Below, in pieces: positions 21,251 through 34,900 of a DNA stretch of 64,000 nt; within the stretch, counting starts at the first letter, position 1, and every line of letters begins with the position of its first letter. The notes beneath the pieces are model-generated. The model saw nothing but the letters and a program-made list of their open reading frames with translations. It was not told the DNA's origin and made no database searches. The translations under genes and the position numbers were made by a program. The DNA comes from Labia minor (taxonomy: Eukaryota; Arthropoda; Insecta; Dermaptera; Spongiphoridae), in assembly GCA_963082975.1 (NCBI GenBank), contig OY720345.1:29024611-29088610 (forward strand), in the 5' to 3' direction.

Positions 21251-22484
21251 AGGTCAACTTATTATTTATAATAATCAAATATCATTTAAAATATTTTATA
21301 TAATTTATTGTAAAAGTTCTCATTTTAATTAATATAATATAATTTAATATTATTAGATCAGCTTTATTCAATAATTACTTTGAAATTATCATTTTAAATG
21401 AATATTAATTAAAGAAAGAAATTGTTTTTAAATTATAAATAAGATGTTAACAATTTTCAAGATATAAAGACAGAAAGATAAATTTTAGATTAATATATAT
21501 GTATATATATACCTATATATAAATTTTAAACTACCAAACAGTATTTGTACTTAGAAAATATCAATCAATTTGTTTCTTCCAAACTCCAGAAATCTTTTAG
21601 TATAAAAGATTATATTACATTGAAAATTTATTAAAAACTCTCAATTTCTCAATAAAAGAAATAATATTTAAAGTTTCTTCATTTATATAAATATTCATAT
21701 CTTAGCTTATTATTCTAGAAAAAATTATATATATATAAAGGGTAATAAGTGAATAGTGAATCGAGAAAAAATAAATAAATATCCGTTATTGTAGGTTTAT
21801 TTATAGGTTTAGATGAATAGGGGCGTTGGCATTTAGAGTAAAATTATAAAATTATATAACAGGAAAGATGAATCCTTGGATGACAAACGCTCAACATTAA
21901 CATTAACTTTATTAGAAATGATTAGTTCATATGGATTAAAAAAAAATATATGCTTGTGCGAAAAAAAAGAACTGCATTTATGGCAAAAAGACACTATTAT
22001 CTAATCGAAAAAATAAAAAATAAAAAAAAACCTAAGATGAAACTAACCAGTTAAGTGAATTATATTGACCAACTAAATGTAAAATTGTAAATTTTTTTTT
22101 CCTGCTTTTTTTGAGAATTAATTCATCAGTTTGACAATTTCCTTCTATTATTATTCTATGAGGTCAGAATAGTAAAAGATCAATTCAATTTATATTTACC
22201 AATGATAATATATAATAGTATTAATGTTAGTGTAGGTTATTTGGGTGTGTCTGTTGTTATCTCTTTCTATCTCGTTTTCCATTCAGCTACGATGGCAAAC
22301 AAAATTGCAATTATAAATTAGGGATGAATTATTCATTTATTTATTTATTTTATTTAATTATATCCCTTTCCTTAATTCAAGAGAGTTCTATCATTCATTA
22401 ACTTCATGAGTAAAAGTTTTAAAGCTAAATTACGTAAATTTTAATTAAACCAATGATCCAATGTATTTTATATAATTGTTATGT

Positions 22485-22519
<35 letters not shown>

Positions 22520-23371
22520 TGTGTTATACAGCACTATATAATATACACGTTGTATGATTTATTCTTCAGTTATAATTTTAATATTTAATAATTTAATTTA
22601 ATGAGAATATTTCTCATTTGAATTGAAAATTAGTATTAAGATGAAATTACCTTAGTAAAGAAATTTCAATTAATATTTCCGGATGGAAAGAGAGAAAAAA
22701 AAAATAAAAATAAATTAAAATAGGTCAGTATTACATATCAACATTTTTAATTTATTGAACATTTAGCTAAGCAAATTAATGGTTAGCAATTCAATAGAAA
22801 AAAAAATTGAGATGAGATACTTAAAATTTTAGACTTTTATAGTAAATTATATAAAATATAAATATTTCGATATTTTTAAAATTTCAAATACTGAAACATA
22901 AACTAGAGGAATATATTCAATTTGATAAATGACTTTAAATAATTCAAAATAATATTTAAGATACTAGTTATTTCTCACTTCATTATAGAATATTATTTAT
23001 TTTTTTTTTTTGTTATAATTGATATTTTAATATTGTTTTCAATTAAATTACAAGTTGCCGTTTAAAGATAACTTAGTGGGTTGGATGATGGTGATTATAA
23101 CTGGATTCTGTAGGATAAACAATCATCGCTATAATATTATCCAACATATAGTAAATTTCCACAAGATCAGCTAACTTTGGATAAATAAGTAATCCAGTTA
23201 CAATTCAGAATCCACTGGAAAGATAAAACTGGAATTAAGCGGCGTCTCCTAAATTATATAATAAGCTCATTATGTGTATGTAGTTAGATAACCGTTCTAA
23301 TCAAATTGGGGAATTAGAGGCGGGGCAAGGCGTCTTTTTTTTCTTTATTTTTGAATATGATTGAATAGATA
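21251..23371. other. AT-rich intergenic DNA, no gene seen
   Basis: Long AT-rich stretch with an AT microsatellite at about 22487-22515. No coding frame or clear element ends; the short inverted pair around 23080-23220 (aactggattctg / cagaatccactgg) may be a small decayed palindrome. Confidence 0.5.
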
Positions 23372-23379
23372 CTCTAATA

Positions 23380-23712
23380 CAGTGGTTCCCAAACTTATTT
23401 GGCCAAGCGCCCCTATCCAGAAAATAATTTACTGAGCTCCCTCTTTCCAGAAAAAATTTTACTTAGCGCCCCTTTGGATATTAACTTTTTTTAATTTTAA
23501 TAACAATTAAACAGAAATATAAATGTACTTGCAAAATGTATTTGCAAAATATTATAAATAAAGGTGTAAAAAAATTAGAAACATTGAATTTATGTATCTA
23601 TTTATTGATATCAGAATAGAAAAGTAATATACAAGTAATTTTCCCTAAATGCAAATGTGGCCATCACCGCTCCCCCCCTGGATTACTCCAGTGCCCACTT
23701 TGGGAATCACTG
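23380..23712. mobile_element. hAT-type MITE (family H2) with perfect 8-bp TSD
   Basis: The ends cagtggttcccaaac and ttgggaatcactg are inverted repeats with one mismatch. The 8-bp direct repeat ctctaata flanks them (23372-23379 and 23713-23720). The interior (ttggccaagcgcccct) matches the older copy at 1275-1582. Non-coding. Confidence 0.88.
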
Positions 23713-23720
23713 CTCTAATA

Positions 23721-24697
23721 TATATAAAATATATAGTCGAAGTATTTGATGAATTCGTCCATTTAAATTTCTTTAAAAATAATTATTTCATTTGGAGGTT
23801 TCACTCTCAAAAATAAATAAAAAAAAAAAATGAGAATTGGTTGCATAATCTAAAGGAACAATAGGCGTAATAATAATAATAATGTAAGGGCCATAAAAGT
23901 ATAAATTTAAAAAATATCAAAAATTAGTTATTAAATTAATATATGTATATATTAAATTAAAAAATAAATATTGAATCGTCTATATATACCTATACATATA
24001 TATATTATTACTTATTGTGAAGAGTTTATTATTTTTAAAATCAATAAAAATGATATAAAAAAAAAAATAAAAATAAATAAATAAATCATTTGAATTGTTC
24101 CTTATATATTGCTATTAATATATTATATCATCTATAATGTATATCGTATATATGAATATTTATTTAATAAATAAATAAGCAATACTTTAGGTAATTAGTT
24201 TTACTTAATTAAAATGAACTTCCTCATTTTTTTTATTGGTAATTTTTTTTTTCTTATTTGTCTCAAGAATCTACTTTCTACTTTGTTTTTTTGTTTTATC
24301 ATAAAACAATTCATTTCATTTGGCAATGTAATTTATATAATTTTTTTTTTTATTTTAATAAAACGAAAGGTCAAAAAAGATTATCTGTATTTGTTTTAAA
24401 ACTAAAATAAAATATTTAGACACAACAAGAGTTGTAATTTAAATTGGAAATAAGCAAATTTAATCTATTGATCGGATTTTACCTTCTCAATAATTCATTC
24501 AACTTAATTATTTTTTTTAATAGATAATAATATGACAATTTTTTATTTTAATATAAATAAATTTCTTTATTGATAAATGCTTTACTTATTTATTTTATTT
24601 TATAAATAATATGTTGGATGGCTTTTATGTTATATATATGTTATTTATAAAAATTAGTATAGAATATAATTATGATATGTTATGTTGTGATTTACAG
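23721..24697. other. AT-rich DNA upstream of the first recognised GPCR exon
   Basis: No coding exon recognised. The reading frame of the first GPCR exon stays open back to 24611, but that part is AT-rich, unlike the exon, and a splice acceptor (tttacag) ends at 24697. An unseen 5' exon or promoter could lie here or further left. Confidence 0.45.
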
Positions 24698-25919
24698 GCC
24701 ATTCGCTGGATGGCCACCGCCGTTGTACTTGCGCTCAGCGTGGGAGTGCCGTGGGCTATCCTCGGCATCGGGCTGCTAGCCAACGCACTCGCCCTTCTCA
24801 TCTTCTTACGTCGAAGCCGCCTTCGTACTCTCTCCAACAGGTAATTTGAACTCCTTATCCACTATTTCACTTAATCAACCCCTTGCTCTTCTATTATATT
24901 TCTATTTCTAATGATAAACAATAATAATAAAACTTATCTCAAGTAAATAATAACATAATTTAAAAAAATATTTATAGATAATTCTTTTATTTAAAATGTC
25001 TAAAATTTGATTTTAGGTCCCATTTATACACACATATAATTTATACACTATTTGGATAAGAGAAATTAATTTTTACTAAGAGATAGTATTGAGATCACGA
25101 AAATTTTCGATGTCGAGATTTTGATGTTTTTATACGTTTTGAAGGTTCCTGAATCATTTTCACTAAGGTTGAGAAAAATGTCTGTGTGTGTGTGTGTATG
25201 TATGTATGTAACCAAGATTAGGCAAAAACGGTTTGAGCTAGAATGATGAAATTTGGTACATGAGCATTATTCAAAATTCGTAGTTTTCTATCAACTTTTG
25301 AGAAATGTAGCTCAACCGGAAGAGGGTCATTACTTACAACGTTTTGATTTTTTTTCCTCTAAAGTGACCGTAAAAATAAAGATATATGTTTGATAATTTT
25401 TCACATGATTAATAATTGTATAAAACTGCTATATATAGAATTTCAGCTTGATTGATTCGCTGAAATTACCAGAATTAATTTTTTAACACTGCAAATCTCA
25501 CGCGCCACCATGTGACGTGGTGCCATCAACAAAAAGCCAAACATGCGCTGGTTTAATATTTATTATTTATAATTTATAATTAATTAAATTTAATTTAAAT
25601 ATAATATATTATACTATTTAATCCAATTCAAATTGCGAGATAGTCGAGTGGAGACACTCCAGCTAATTTAAAATTTATTTATTTATTATTAAAAACTCTT
25701 AAGAACTCTCTCTCTATATATATATATATAATATATTAAGAACTCTTAATAGGATTCCCTCTTATTATTTTATAAAAAGTTTTATATCATTAAATAACTA
25801 ATATTTTATAATATTTGTTTAAAATATTCCAAATTGTGATGAAAAGTTAAATAAATAATTAAGATACATCATAGAAGGTTTTAAAATATTTAAATAGAGT
25901 AGAATTTTCAAACTACAAC

Positions 25920-25957
<38 letters not shown>

Positions 25958-28900
25958 CTGACTTTTGTATATCCTAGGACAGCTCTTATTAAATCGGTTA
26001 ACACCTAAGCGGTAAAGGTGTTCTATGATCAGTAAAACAGCTCCTCTCAACCTTTATCTTGATTTTCTTGAGCAAAGACGCTATTTTATTATCAAATAAC
26101 CAATTTTGATCCCGGAAGCTGGGAGGGCTCCGTCCACAATAGAATACTAATTTATGATAGATAAATATATATTGAAAATAGATAATTTTATGATTAAATA
26201 CTTAAAATAGTTTTTACATATAAACAAATTCTATGTGAATCGTTAATTTATTTAATGAACCAAATAAATCCTCTATATAATTATTTGAATTCGTCTGATT
26301 TAAACAATTCAAAATAAAATTCTTGTGCTTAATAAAATCAAAATAATTCATGAAATTTCATTTTTTTTTAATTTAAATACGTTTCTCATCCGAAACTGAT
26401 CCTTTTTCTTTTGACAGCCTATAATTTAGAATAATAATTATATTTTTTAATCACTCCCTTCACTAATTGAATATTTTATTATTTCTTTGTTAATCACAAC
26501 ATGCAATTCCTTTCACTTATATAACATTCGTGAATATATCTTTCGAAAGAAAACGTCAAGATCAAGGCCCTATCTTTGATTTCGTTATTTCCTCTTCTCT
26601 TATAATAAAGGATTGTTATATATATATAATCTCCATATTTCATATAAAACCCAAATTGACGAAAGTAAATTAAATAAAAAACCTTGGTTTATAAAACTAT
26701 TATTTATTATTCGAATAAGTATATAAATTTTATACACTCATTTTTTTCAAACAATTCTCATAAACATTAATAACAAATAAATATTACCTCCTTGAGTGTT
26801 AATTAGAAGGTAATTATTACTTTCACTAAAAAGATTCATCTAGTTTATGTTATATGAAAAATATTTGAGTTTTTTGTATTTATATGAGAGGGTCAGAGTA
26901 AATATTTTCACTTTATTCATACATAAAATAAATTATGTTTATTAATTTTATTAAATTTTTCACACTCATTAAAATTAATTAATAAAGTTATTTTTCACAA
27001 TTTTATCAAAATATTTAAAAAGAAAATTTAAAAACTATCATTAATTTTTAAAATCATTAACAGCCTGCTCAGTTCTTGGAAAAAACTTGAAAACAAAATA
27101 ACCAAAAAAATCAAATCTAGTTCATATTTCATCCCTAACCACGTTTGTGTGATGATATCATATTGTCTTGATTTATTTTAATTATAATCGGAGAACTTAA
27201 AATTTTTTTTTTATCTTTCTTTACATTTCAATTTTTAATTTTTCTACTTAATTATTGTGATATTTAAAGAGATTCATAATTCACTTACTAAATATCCTTC
27301 ATAATTCAAAAAATTAAAAAATTAATTTTTGCTGTAAAAACCTCAAAACTATGTAAAGATCTCTGTTCAGAGTAACCGTCCAACAATGAATATACAAATA
27401 TTAATTCAATCACATCCCAGAATTATTAACAGTACCTGGATCATCGAGCCGGAATCGGAAGTTTAAAAAAACTATTCCTTATGAACCATGAATATTTAAG
27501 ATTAAGACTATTTTAATTAAATAAACAACAAAATATATGAAACAATTACAAATAATTTAAAAGAATATAAATTAAAAAAAAAATAGTCATAACACATACA
27601 GCCCTTAAACGTACGAATTAATGCACTGAAAAACAGAAAAGTATGATCTGTGGATATAACATAATATATATTTCGTAATTTAATTACAAAATATATTATT
27701 AAAATAAATATTTTTAATTTTATTTTATTTATAATATAAGCGCTGTCTGACGTAGTTGCTGACGTCATTTAAATTTACTATTTTTAATTAAGAAAAAAAT
27801 AACAAAAATTATTTTTCCCGAGGCTGAAACCATAAAGATCGATTTTTTTATAAAAATTATCTATCTATGGTGTGAATTTCAAAAAAAAAAAATCCTTAGA
27901 GCGGTTTAATAATTCAAAAATACAAATTACAATTTTTGCTAGTATAATAAGATAAGATTTATTAATTGATTACAAAGAATAACTTTAGATAAAAATCAAA
28001 AAAGTTTAAAAAGTAAAATAAAACAAAAATGATTTCTTTATTCAAATAGTTACAATAACTTCTTCATTAATACTAAGTTAATAAATTAAAATAACAAAAA
28101 AGCGAATAAATTTAAAAAAAATAACGATATGAAATTAAAATTAGAAATTTATTTGTTTTTTTCGTATCAGTATTGATACATATGTTTGGTTGTTTGTTTT
28201 TTATTATTTCATATTTTCATTTAAGGCGGCTATTATTCTTAATTAATAAAGAAATCTGACCTTTTTGTCAACATAATTTCGAAACTCGAAAGGTGATTTC
28301 CTTTTATACAAATCATTTTAATTTATTTCTTAGCTAAATTAATTTTTTAAATCAATAAATCATTATTAATTATAATAATATATAAAAAATATTAAAGCAT
28401 TTCTTATGGTAGCCTGATGGTAGCCAAATGATTTTTTATCGATGTATAAATATTAGAGTATGAAATAAAATCTTTATTTTATGTAAAAGTTTGTAATTAA
28501 GATTCACAATTTTAATTTTAAAAAATAAATATCGATAAAAATTTCAACAATTCTATCTTTATTTAATGACGTTAATATCCAGCATTGGGAGCAGGGGAAA
28601 CGTCAACCGTTAAACCACCCCTAGAAACTTTTTAGAACTTTATTATATAATATAATAATTATCATAAATACTCCATATATGGGCTGAAAAGTCCCGGGAT
28701 TTTTCAATAGGTGACGTCACTAGAAAATGAACATTTCATTTCGAGAGGCTCATCTGTCACTAGTTTATGTATCATGGCATTTCGTCCATTCGTATACAAG
28801 CTACTGTCGCTTGAATTACTAATTATTAATTAGGAAAATGGAAAAACAGGGATAAATCTTGATTGAACATTGTTTTTTAATGGGAAAAACTTGTGAACAA

Positions 28901-31900
28901 TGATTGCAGTGGTTGCAGGAATGTTATCCAACATCTGCTCCTTCGAGAACAACAGTTTATCAAGATATTCCTGTTTTTTCATTTTTCTTATGAAGGCGAA
29001 ACGACTGTAGCTTTTAAACGAATGGGCGAAATACCAAGATACTTCATACATAAACTAGTGACAGATGAGCCTTTCGAAATGAATCATGTTCATTTTCTTG
29101 TGGCGTCACCTATTGAAAAATCCCGGGACTTTTCAGCCCATTTAATATATATCTAATAAAATGAAATAAAAGTTTAAATATCATATTTGTTTATGATCTA
29201 TTTTCCTCATAAAAATTAAAAAAAAACTCAACGTGTTTTGATTCAGCTTAAAGAAAGTTGATTTTTAATTTTTATGTTTTCTCTGAAATCAGAATTTTAA
29301 AATATATAAATTAAATATAAAATTAATTGGATAGTTTTTAAATATTTATATTTTTGTCATTTAAACATTGCGTTGGCGAAAATGACAATGTCAAATGATA
29401 GAAATATTATAAACGTCTTATTCTTGTCTTCTCTATTTCCCTTTCACCTCCCCTCCCTATTTCCTTCTTGTTTCACCTACGTGAATGATTTTGATGGCAA
29501 CTAACCAACTGCTACGATAATGATGATGATATAGTCAAATTTAAATTGAACGTAGGATGTCGAGAAACACTTAAAAGAAAAATTTATTATCTATTTGTTC
29601 ATTATATTATTTTCATGAATGAAACATAAAGAAATGATTTTTCAATGAATGTGTTTTGTTTACTATTATTAAAAAGACCAGAATGGTAGCTTAGTGATTA
29701 TAATAGTCCTGGAGGATGGAAGTTGAGGGATCGAATCTTGTTAAGTTCATTTTGTTTAAAATTTAATTTAATAATGATATTTTAAGAAAAATGAGAAGAG
29801 TGATCAATATAAAAATTAAAATTTCTTCATATTAAAATAAAAGAGATAAATATTTATTTAATAGTCGGAGAAAGAATATAAAAAAAATTATAATTAAAAA
29901 TATATGGTCATGATTTTTATGATGATATATGATATATGGTCATGTTCTTGGCCGAAGCAACTACACTTCTCCAAATATCCCTATTCTGAGCCATAATCCT
30001 CCAATCCCTACCTACTCCCATCTCTCTCATGTCCTTTCCTACATTATCCACCCATCGCATCCTTGGACTTTCAAGCGGTCGTTTCCCAATCGGTCTCCCC
30101 ACGAATATATTTTTCGCCATTCTCTCCTCTCCCATTCTAGCCACGTGCTCTGCCTTCTCGATTTTTTAATTCTAACTATATCTAGAGATGCATAGAGGTC
30201 ATGGAATTCCTCGTTATGCAGTCTCCGCCATTCCCCGCTGACCTCATCTTTCTTTGACACACAAATGCTTCGCTGAATCCTATTCTCAAATACTCTAAAT
30301 CTACTCTCGTCTCCTAAGGTCATAGACCATGCCTCACACCCATATAATACAACCGGTAAAATAATTGTTTTATATATTTTAATTTTTATCCCCTTTGATA
30401 ATAATCTTGACTCGATAAGCTCCTTTACAGGATGATAACATGCGTTTCCCGATTGCAACAACGCTTTAAACTCTTCTCGAATATTATTATCCTTCGTTAT
30501 TACAGAACCTAAGTATTTAAATTTTTCTACATTTTCAAATTTTATATATTAATTAATACAAATTTAATTAAATTATTATTATTAAAAATTTTAAGTCCCT
30601 TCATAAACCAATCTCATTCATATAAGGAATCATTAAATATATTTTTTGAAAAAAAAAACAATTTTTTAATTTAATTTATATAATCATTTTAAAATAAATA
30701 CGATTTACTGATGATATAATATAACACTTATAAATATTAGAAAAACAAAATATTGTAATTATAATTTTTAATTTTATCAATAAAAAAATGAATAAATATA
30801 ATATTGTTATTTACATATATCAGTGTAATAAAAATAATCTATATACCTATATTAATAATTTTAGAATAATTATTTTAATTTTAAAATTATTAAATTATAA
30901 AATAATATTTTTTTATGATATATATTTTTCTTTTGGTAATTGTTCAGGAAATGGATTTTGATGAAACTTCGCCAGTGGATTCCTTGTTTAATTCTAAGAA
31001 ACTTTTTCCACATATTTTTGTTTTATTGATTAGGCCAGTAGAGTGCTTCTCTTTTGCTGCTGTGTGTCCAATGAATGTATATGTAATGTCAACATTCAAA
31101 CTTTAATCATTTTTATCTCGAAAACTAGAAGAGACACTCTATATTGTCTAAATAAGAAGTTAAACAAGGAAACCACTGGCGAAGTTTCATCAAAATCCGA
31201 GAGGCGACCCGTTTCCTGAACAATTACCTTTCTTTTTTTAATACTTTTATATTTAGAGATTGAAAAATTAAAACTTGTAGTTAAGGATAATGTGAGCAAA
31301 TAATTTTGTAGAGGTTGGTTGCATAAACGACCGGCGCACTGGATTTTTCTTATATTCTAATATTACTACACTCGCAAATATATGTTAATTTAACACATTT
31401 CAAAAATAAATAAGAATATGATATTAAATATCTGAAACGTCAATGTAATATATGTTATAAACAAAGAAAATTTGTAATAGATATTTTATAATCATTTTGT
31501 GTGTATGTATAATATGAGAAATATTTTAAAAAGATTAATCTCTTTTATATTGATGATAATATAAATGATAAATTAAGTGTTAATTAAATATTGAGTGAGT
31601 TTAGTATATTTATATTTATTTTTATGAATGAAGAAATGATTTAATTAATTAAAAATAGTAAGATTAATGAGTAGGTGGTAGATAAAATGCAGACGAGGAG
31701 AACAACATTAACCTGTTCCGTTAACGCCTTCTTGTACACGTGAATAAATTTAGATATAATTATGTTTCAAACCGTTTTAGAGTGTAAGACAAAGAGAAGA
31801 AGAGAGTAAGAGAGACGTTTTGTTTGAGATCAAACAAAAGCGCGACGCATGTATAGGTATATATGTATATATATATAAATTACAAATGATTTGTTACCCA

Positions 31901-34900
31901 GGGTCAATATTTTATGAGTAAATCCTTGAGACGTTAGATAAGGTGACTTGACCTGCTCTTTTATTTTAAAAACGCGTTTCGAGTCAGTGGAGTTCCGAAG
32001 GATCTCCTATTTCGATATAAAAAAAAAACATTCCGGAAGTCCATCCAGCGGGATACCGCAAAAATTATATACCCTTCCCTCCTCTCCTCTATTCACCACT
32101 ATTTACGCAAGACAATTTCAGACTAATGCTTGAGCAATGAATTAATTATTTTATGATGGTCATTACTTATTCATTCATAAACAAAAAGCGATAGATACGT
32201 TTTGTGATATGATTTTTAATATTCTTAGATATTGATGAGAATATTCATTAAAAAATATTTTTTTATAAATTTATTTATATTTAGGATAAGAGGCTTTGTC
32301 ATTTATGTAACCATCGTAATAGGAAGTATATAAAAGATTAGTCTAAAGAAAGATTTGTAGAAGTAAAGACGTAATTTCTCCATTTAAGGGCCAATGAAGA
32401 AATGATGAGTTCAGCGGACCACTTTGACATATATATATAAATAATAATAATAATAATAAATATAAATGTTTGAAAGGTAAATATATATAAATCGTCAGTT
32501 CTTAATATCAATAAAAAAAAATTATTATGTAACTTAACATTAAACTATATAATATATATTTTAATCACACAGTCGGTGAAGGTTCAAGTTTATTCATATC
32601 ATTGCTTTATGTGCATTTCGGTTGTTACACCATTAACTCAAGGTGAGATTAAGAAATCTTCTGTGGTGGGGTAACAATCAAAATGCACGAAAAGCAATGA
32701 TATCAATATACTTGAGATTCCATCCAATATTTAAATCAAAATTATTCTTGTTAAAGTTTTATATTTTTAAGTTTAATTTTATATTATAAAACATATTAAA
32801 ATGTTCAAACTTATTCTTACCGTTAAATCTATTGAAATCATAAAAAATATATATTTTTTTTAATTTTTTCGTTTTTTGTACGCTTTTTATTAATTTCACT
32901 TTTCTGTCTGTCTATGATGTTAAAGATTTGTAATTGAATTTTAACCCACTTCTATTTGAGCGATTTCGCTCAAATTTGAAACGTATATTGAAAGTCGATG
33001 ACACTGCAATAATGAAAAAGAAATATTTTGAACTTTGCAAAATAATAATATTCTTTACCTACGATTTATATATTCATAAGCGCCCACGCTTTTTTGTTGG
33101 ACATATGTAAAGGATAATATTCAAGGTTTAATTAATATTTTATTTTCTATTTTTTTAGGGCATTTTTGATTAAAAAGCGTGTATATTTAAAAAAAACTTT
33201 ATATTAATTGATTTTTAAGAGTTTTTAATTTTTTATATTTTTTATGATGAATACATTTGAATTGTTATTTTCGATAAAATATAATATAATGGTTTTATTG
33301 AAGATGTGGGGGTGTAATGGGGGTGTGAATAAATTTAATTAAAAAAGAATGTTAAAGAAATAATTATTAATGAGTTGAAAAGATTTTAAAATGTTAATTA
33401 TTAATTAAAAGATTGTACTTGTGATGAAAGGAAACAACTGATCAGAATGTAAACAAAAGGTAGATAGGAGAGGGTAGGTAGGGAGTGGAGGGGAAGTGCG
33501 TAATGGCGATGCGCGTAATTAGGTGCGCACTAACACTTGTTTCTGTGATTGAAGAGGGGAAAGAGGGGAGTAGGGGAGGGATGGAGATTCAATTAAAATA
33601 GAGGTTTTGGTCCATGTTGTAAGGTAGATAACTAAGATCTAACGTGGAATGAGAGATAGAGAAAAGAGAGGAGTTTCTTCCAATTTTTAAGAGAATTATT
33701 TAATTTTTTAATAATTCTTTTTGTTATGGATACGTTCCAATATATAAGGGAATGATAACTGAACTTTGGAAGGTGAATTCAGTATCCGGTACGCAAAAAC
33801 TTACAAAAATAGGAGAGGGAAAAATTAAACGTCCTCACTATTTCATGGTTTAGATCAGAATGAATCTTTAACAAAGACTATAAACAAACACCCAACACAG
33901 ACACACGTCACGATTTTCCTCACTCCAATACAATTACAATGTCTTTAATTATAAAATAAATTATCAAATTACAAAACCAATTATAATTTAATACAATTCA
34001 TAATAATTTTTAATTGATTGCATCTCTATTGAAGATCTAATTACTTATTGACTTAAAATAAAATATTTATTTGTGCAAAAATCGAAAATACCAATAAGAG
34101 AGAAAGAGATAGAGACATAAAAACTATCTTAAACAAAAAACAAAATGACCCACAAATAGCACATAAAGGGAAATATCATTTCAATAATTAATACTTTGTG
34201 AAAAAAATTAATAAATTATTTTAAATTTTAGTGACCTAGAACCTAGATGAATGAATGACATGATATAATTCATATTTATTGTTTCATTACATTAAAATTT
34301 ATTTTTTAAATATCCTTTTATGTAATAATTACTTGAACTTATCATTAATAAAGTAAAGGTGTATCGATTGGTAATTTCCTTCACTCTTTCATTCCCCCCA
34401 CCCCATCCCCCTCCAACACCCTCACTATTCATACCATCAACAACCTTTCCTTTCATTTTTCCCTTTTGGTAACCCCCTTCCAGGGTCAATGCTCCGTTTT
34501 AATCACTTAATTAAGGCACCTTTAAAAAAAAATTAAGATTTGGCATTTATGATTAATCTTTTGTATTAAATTTTTTTCGAATTATTTGGTTGTAAGTTCA
34601 AAATAAAATTCAATAACAATTTCTGACTTAATTTGGAAAGTCCTCTACTCCCTTTTCTCTGGTATTTTTAAAGAAAATAAAAAATCATTTTTCGACACAA
34701 ATACAATTGTTAAATAGCAGTTGTTTAAAATAATAGGTTTAGCTCTCATTGTTTATTAAGTTTTTGGACTGTAAGAAAATTATGAGTATTGCTTGAGAAT
34801 TAGCAATGACTTTCCTTTTTCAATAAAACTTTTTGGGCAATATTAGTAAAAAAACAAAAAGAATATTGGATTCTTATTGATGACAAAGAATGTCTGTTAG

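Noticed and set aside
24214-24399. Hydrophobic Phe/Leu/Ile-rich frame resembling a membrane peptide
   Set aside because: Poly-T composition alone produces such frames in AT-rich DNA; many equal examples occur across the window.
24611-24697. Upstream in-frame extension of GPCR exon 1 starting at an ATG
   Set aside because: AT-rich like intron and separated by a good acceptor (tttacag); kept only as a remote possibility for the start.
29680-29745. Functional tRNA gene
   Set aside because: A- and B-box-like words only; no closed acceptor stem or anticodon loop could be drawn.
34292-34489. 65-codon Gly-rich minus-strand frame
   Set aside because: A C-rich/T-rich low-complexity patch on the plus strand; no domain, no splice context.
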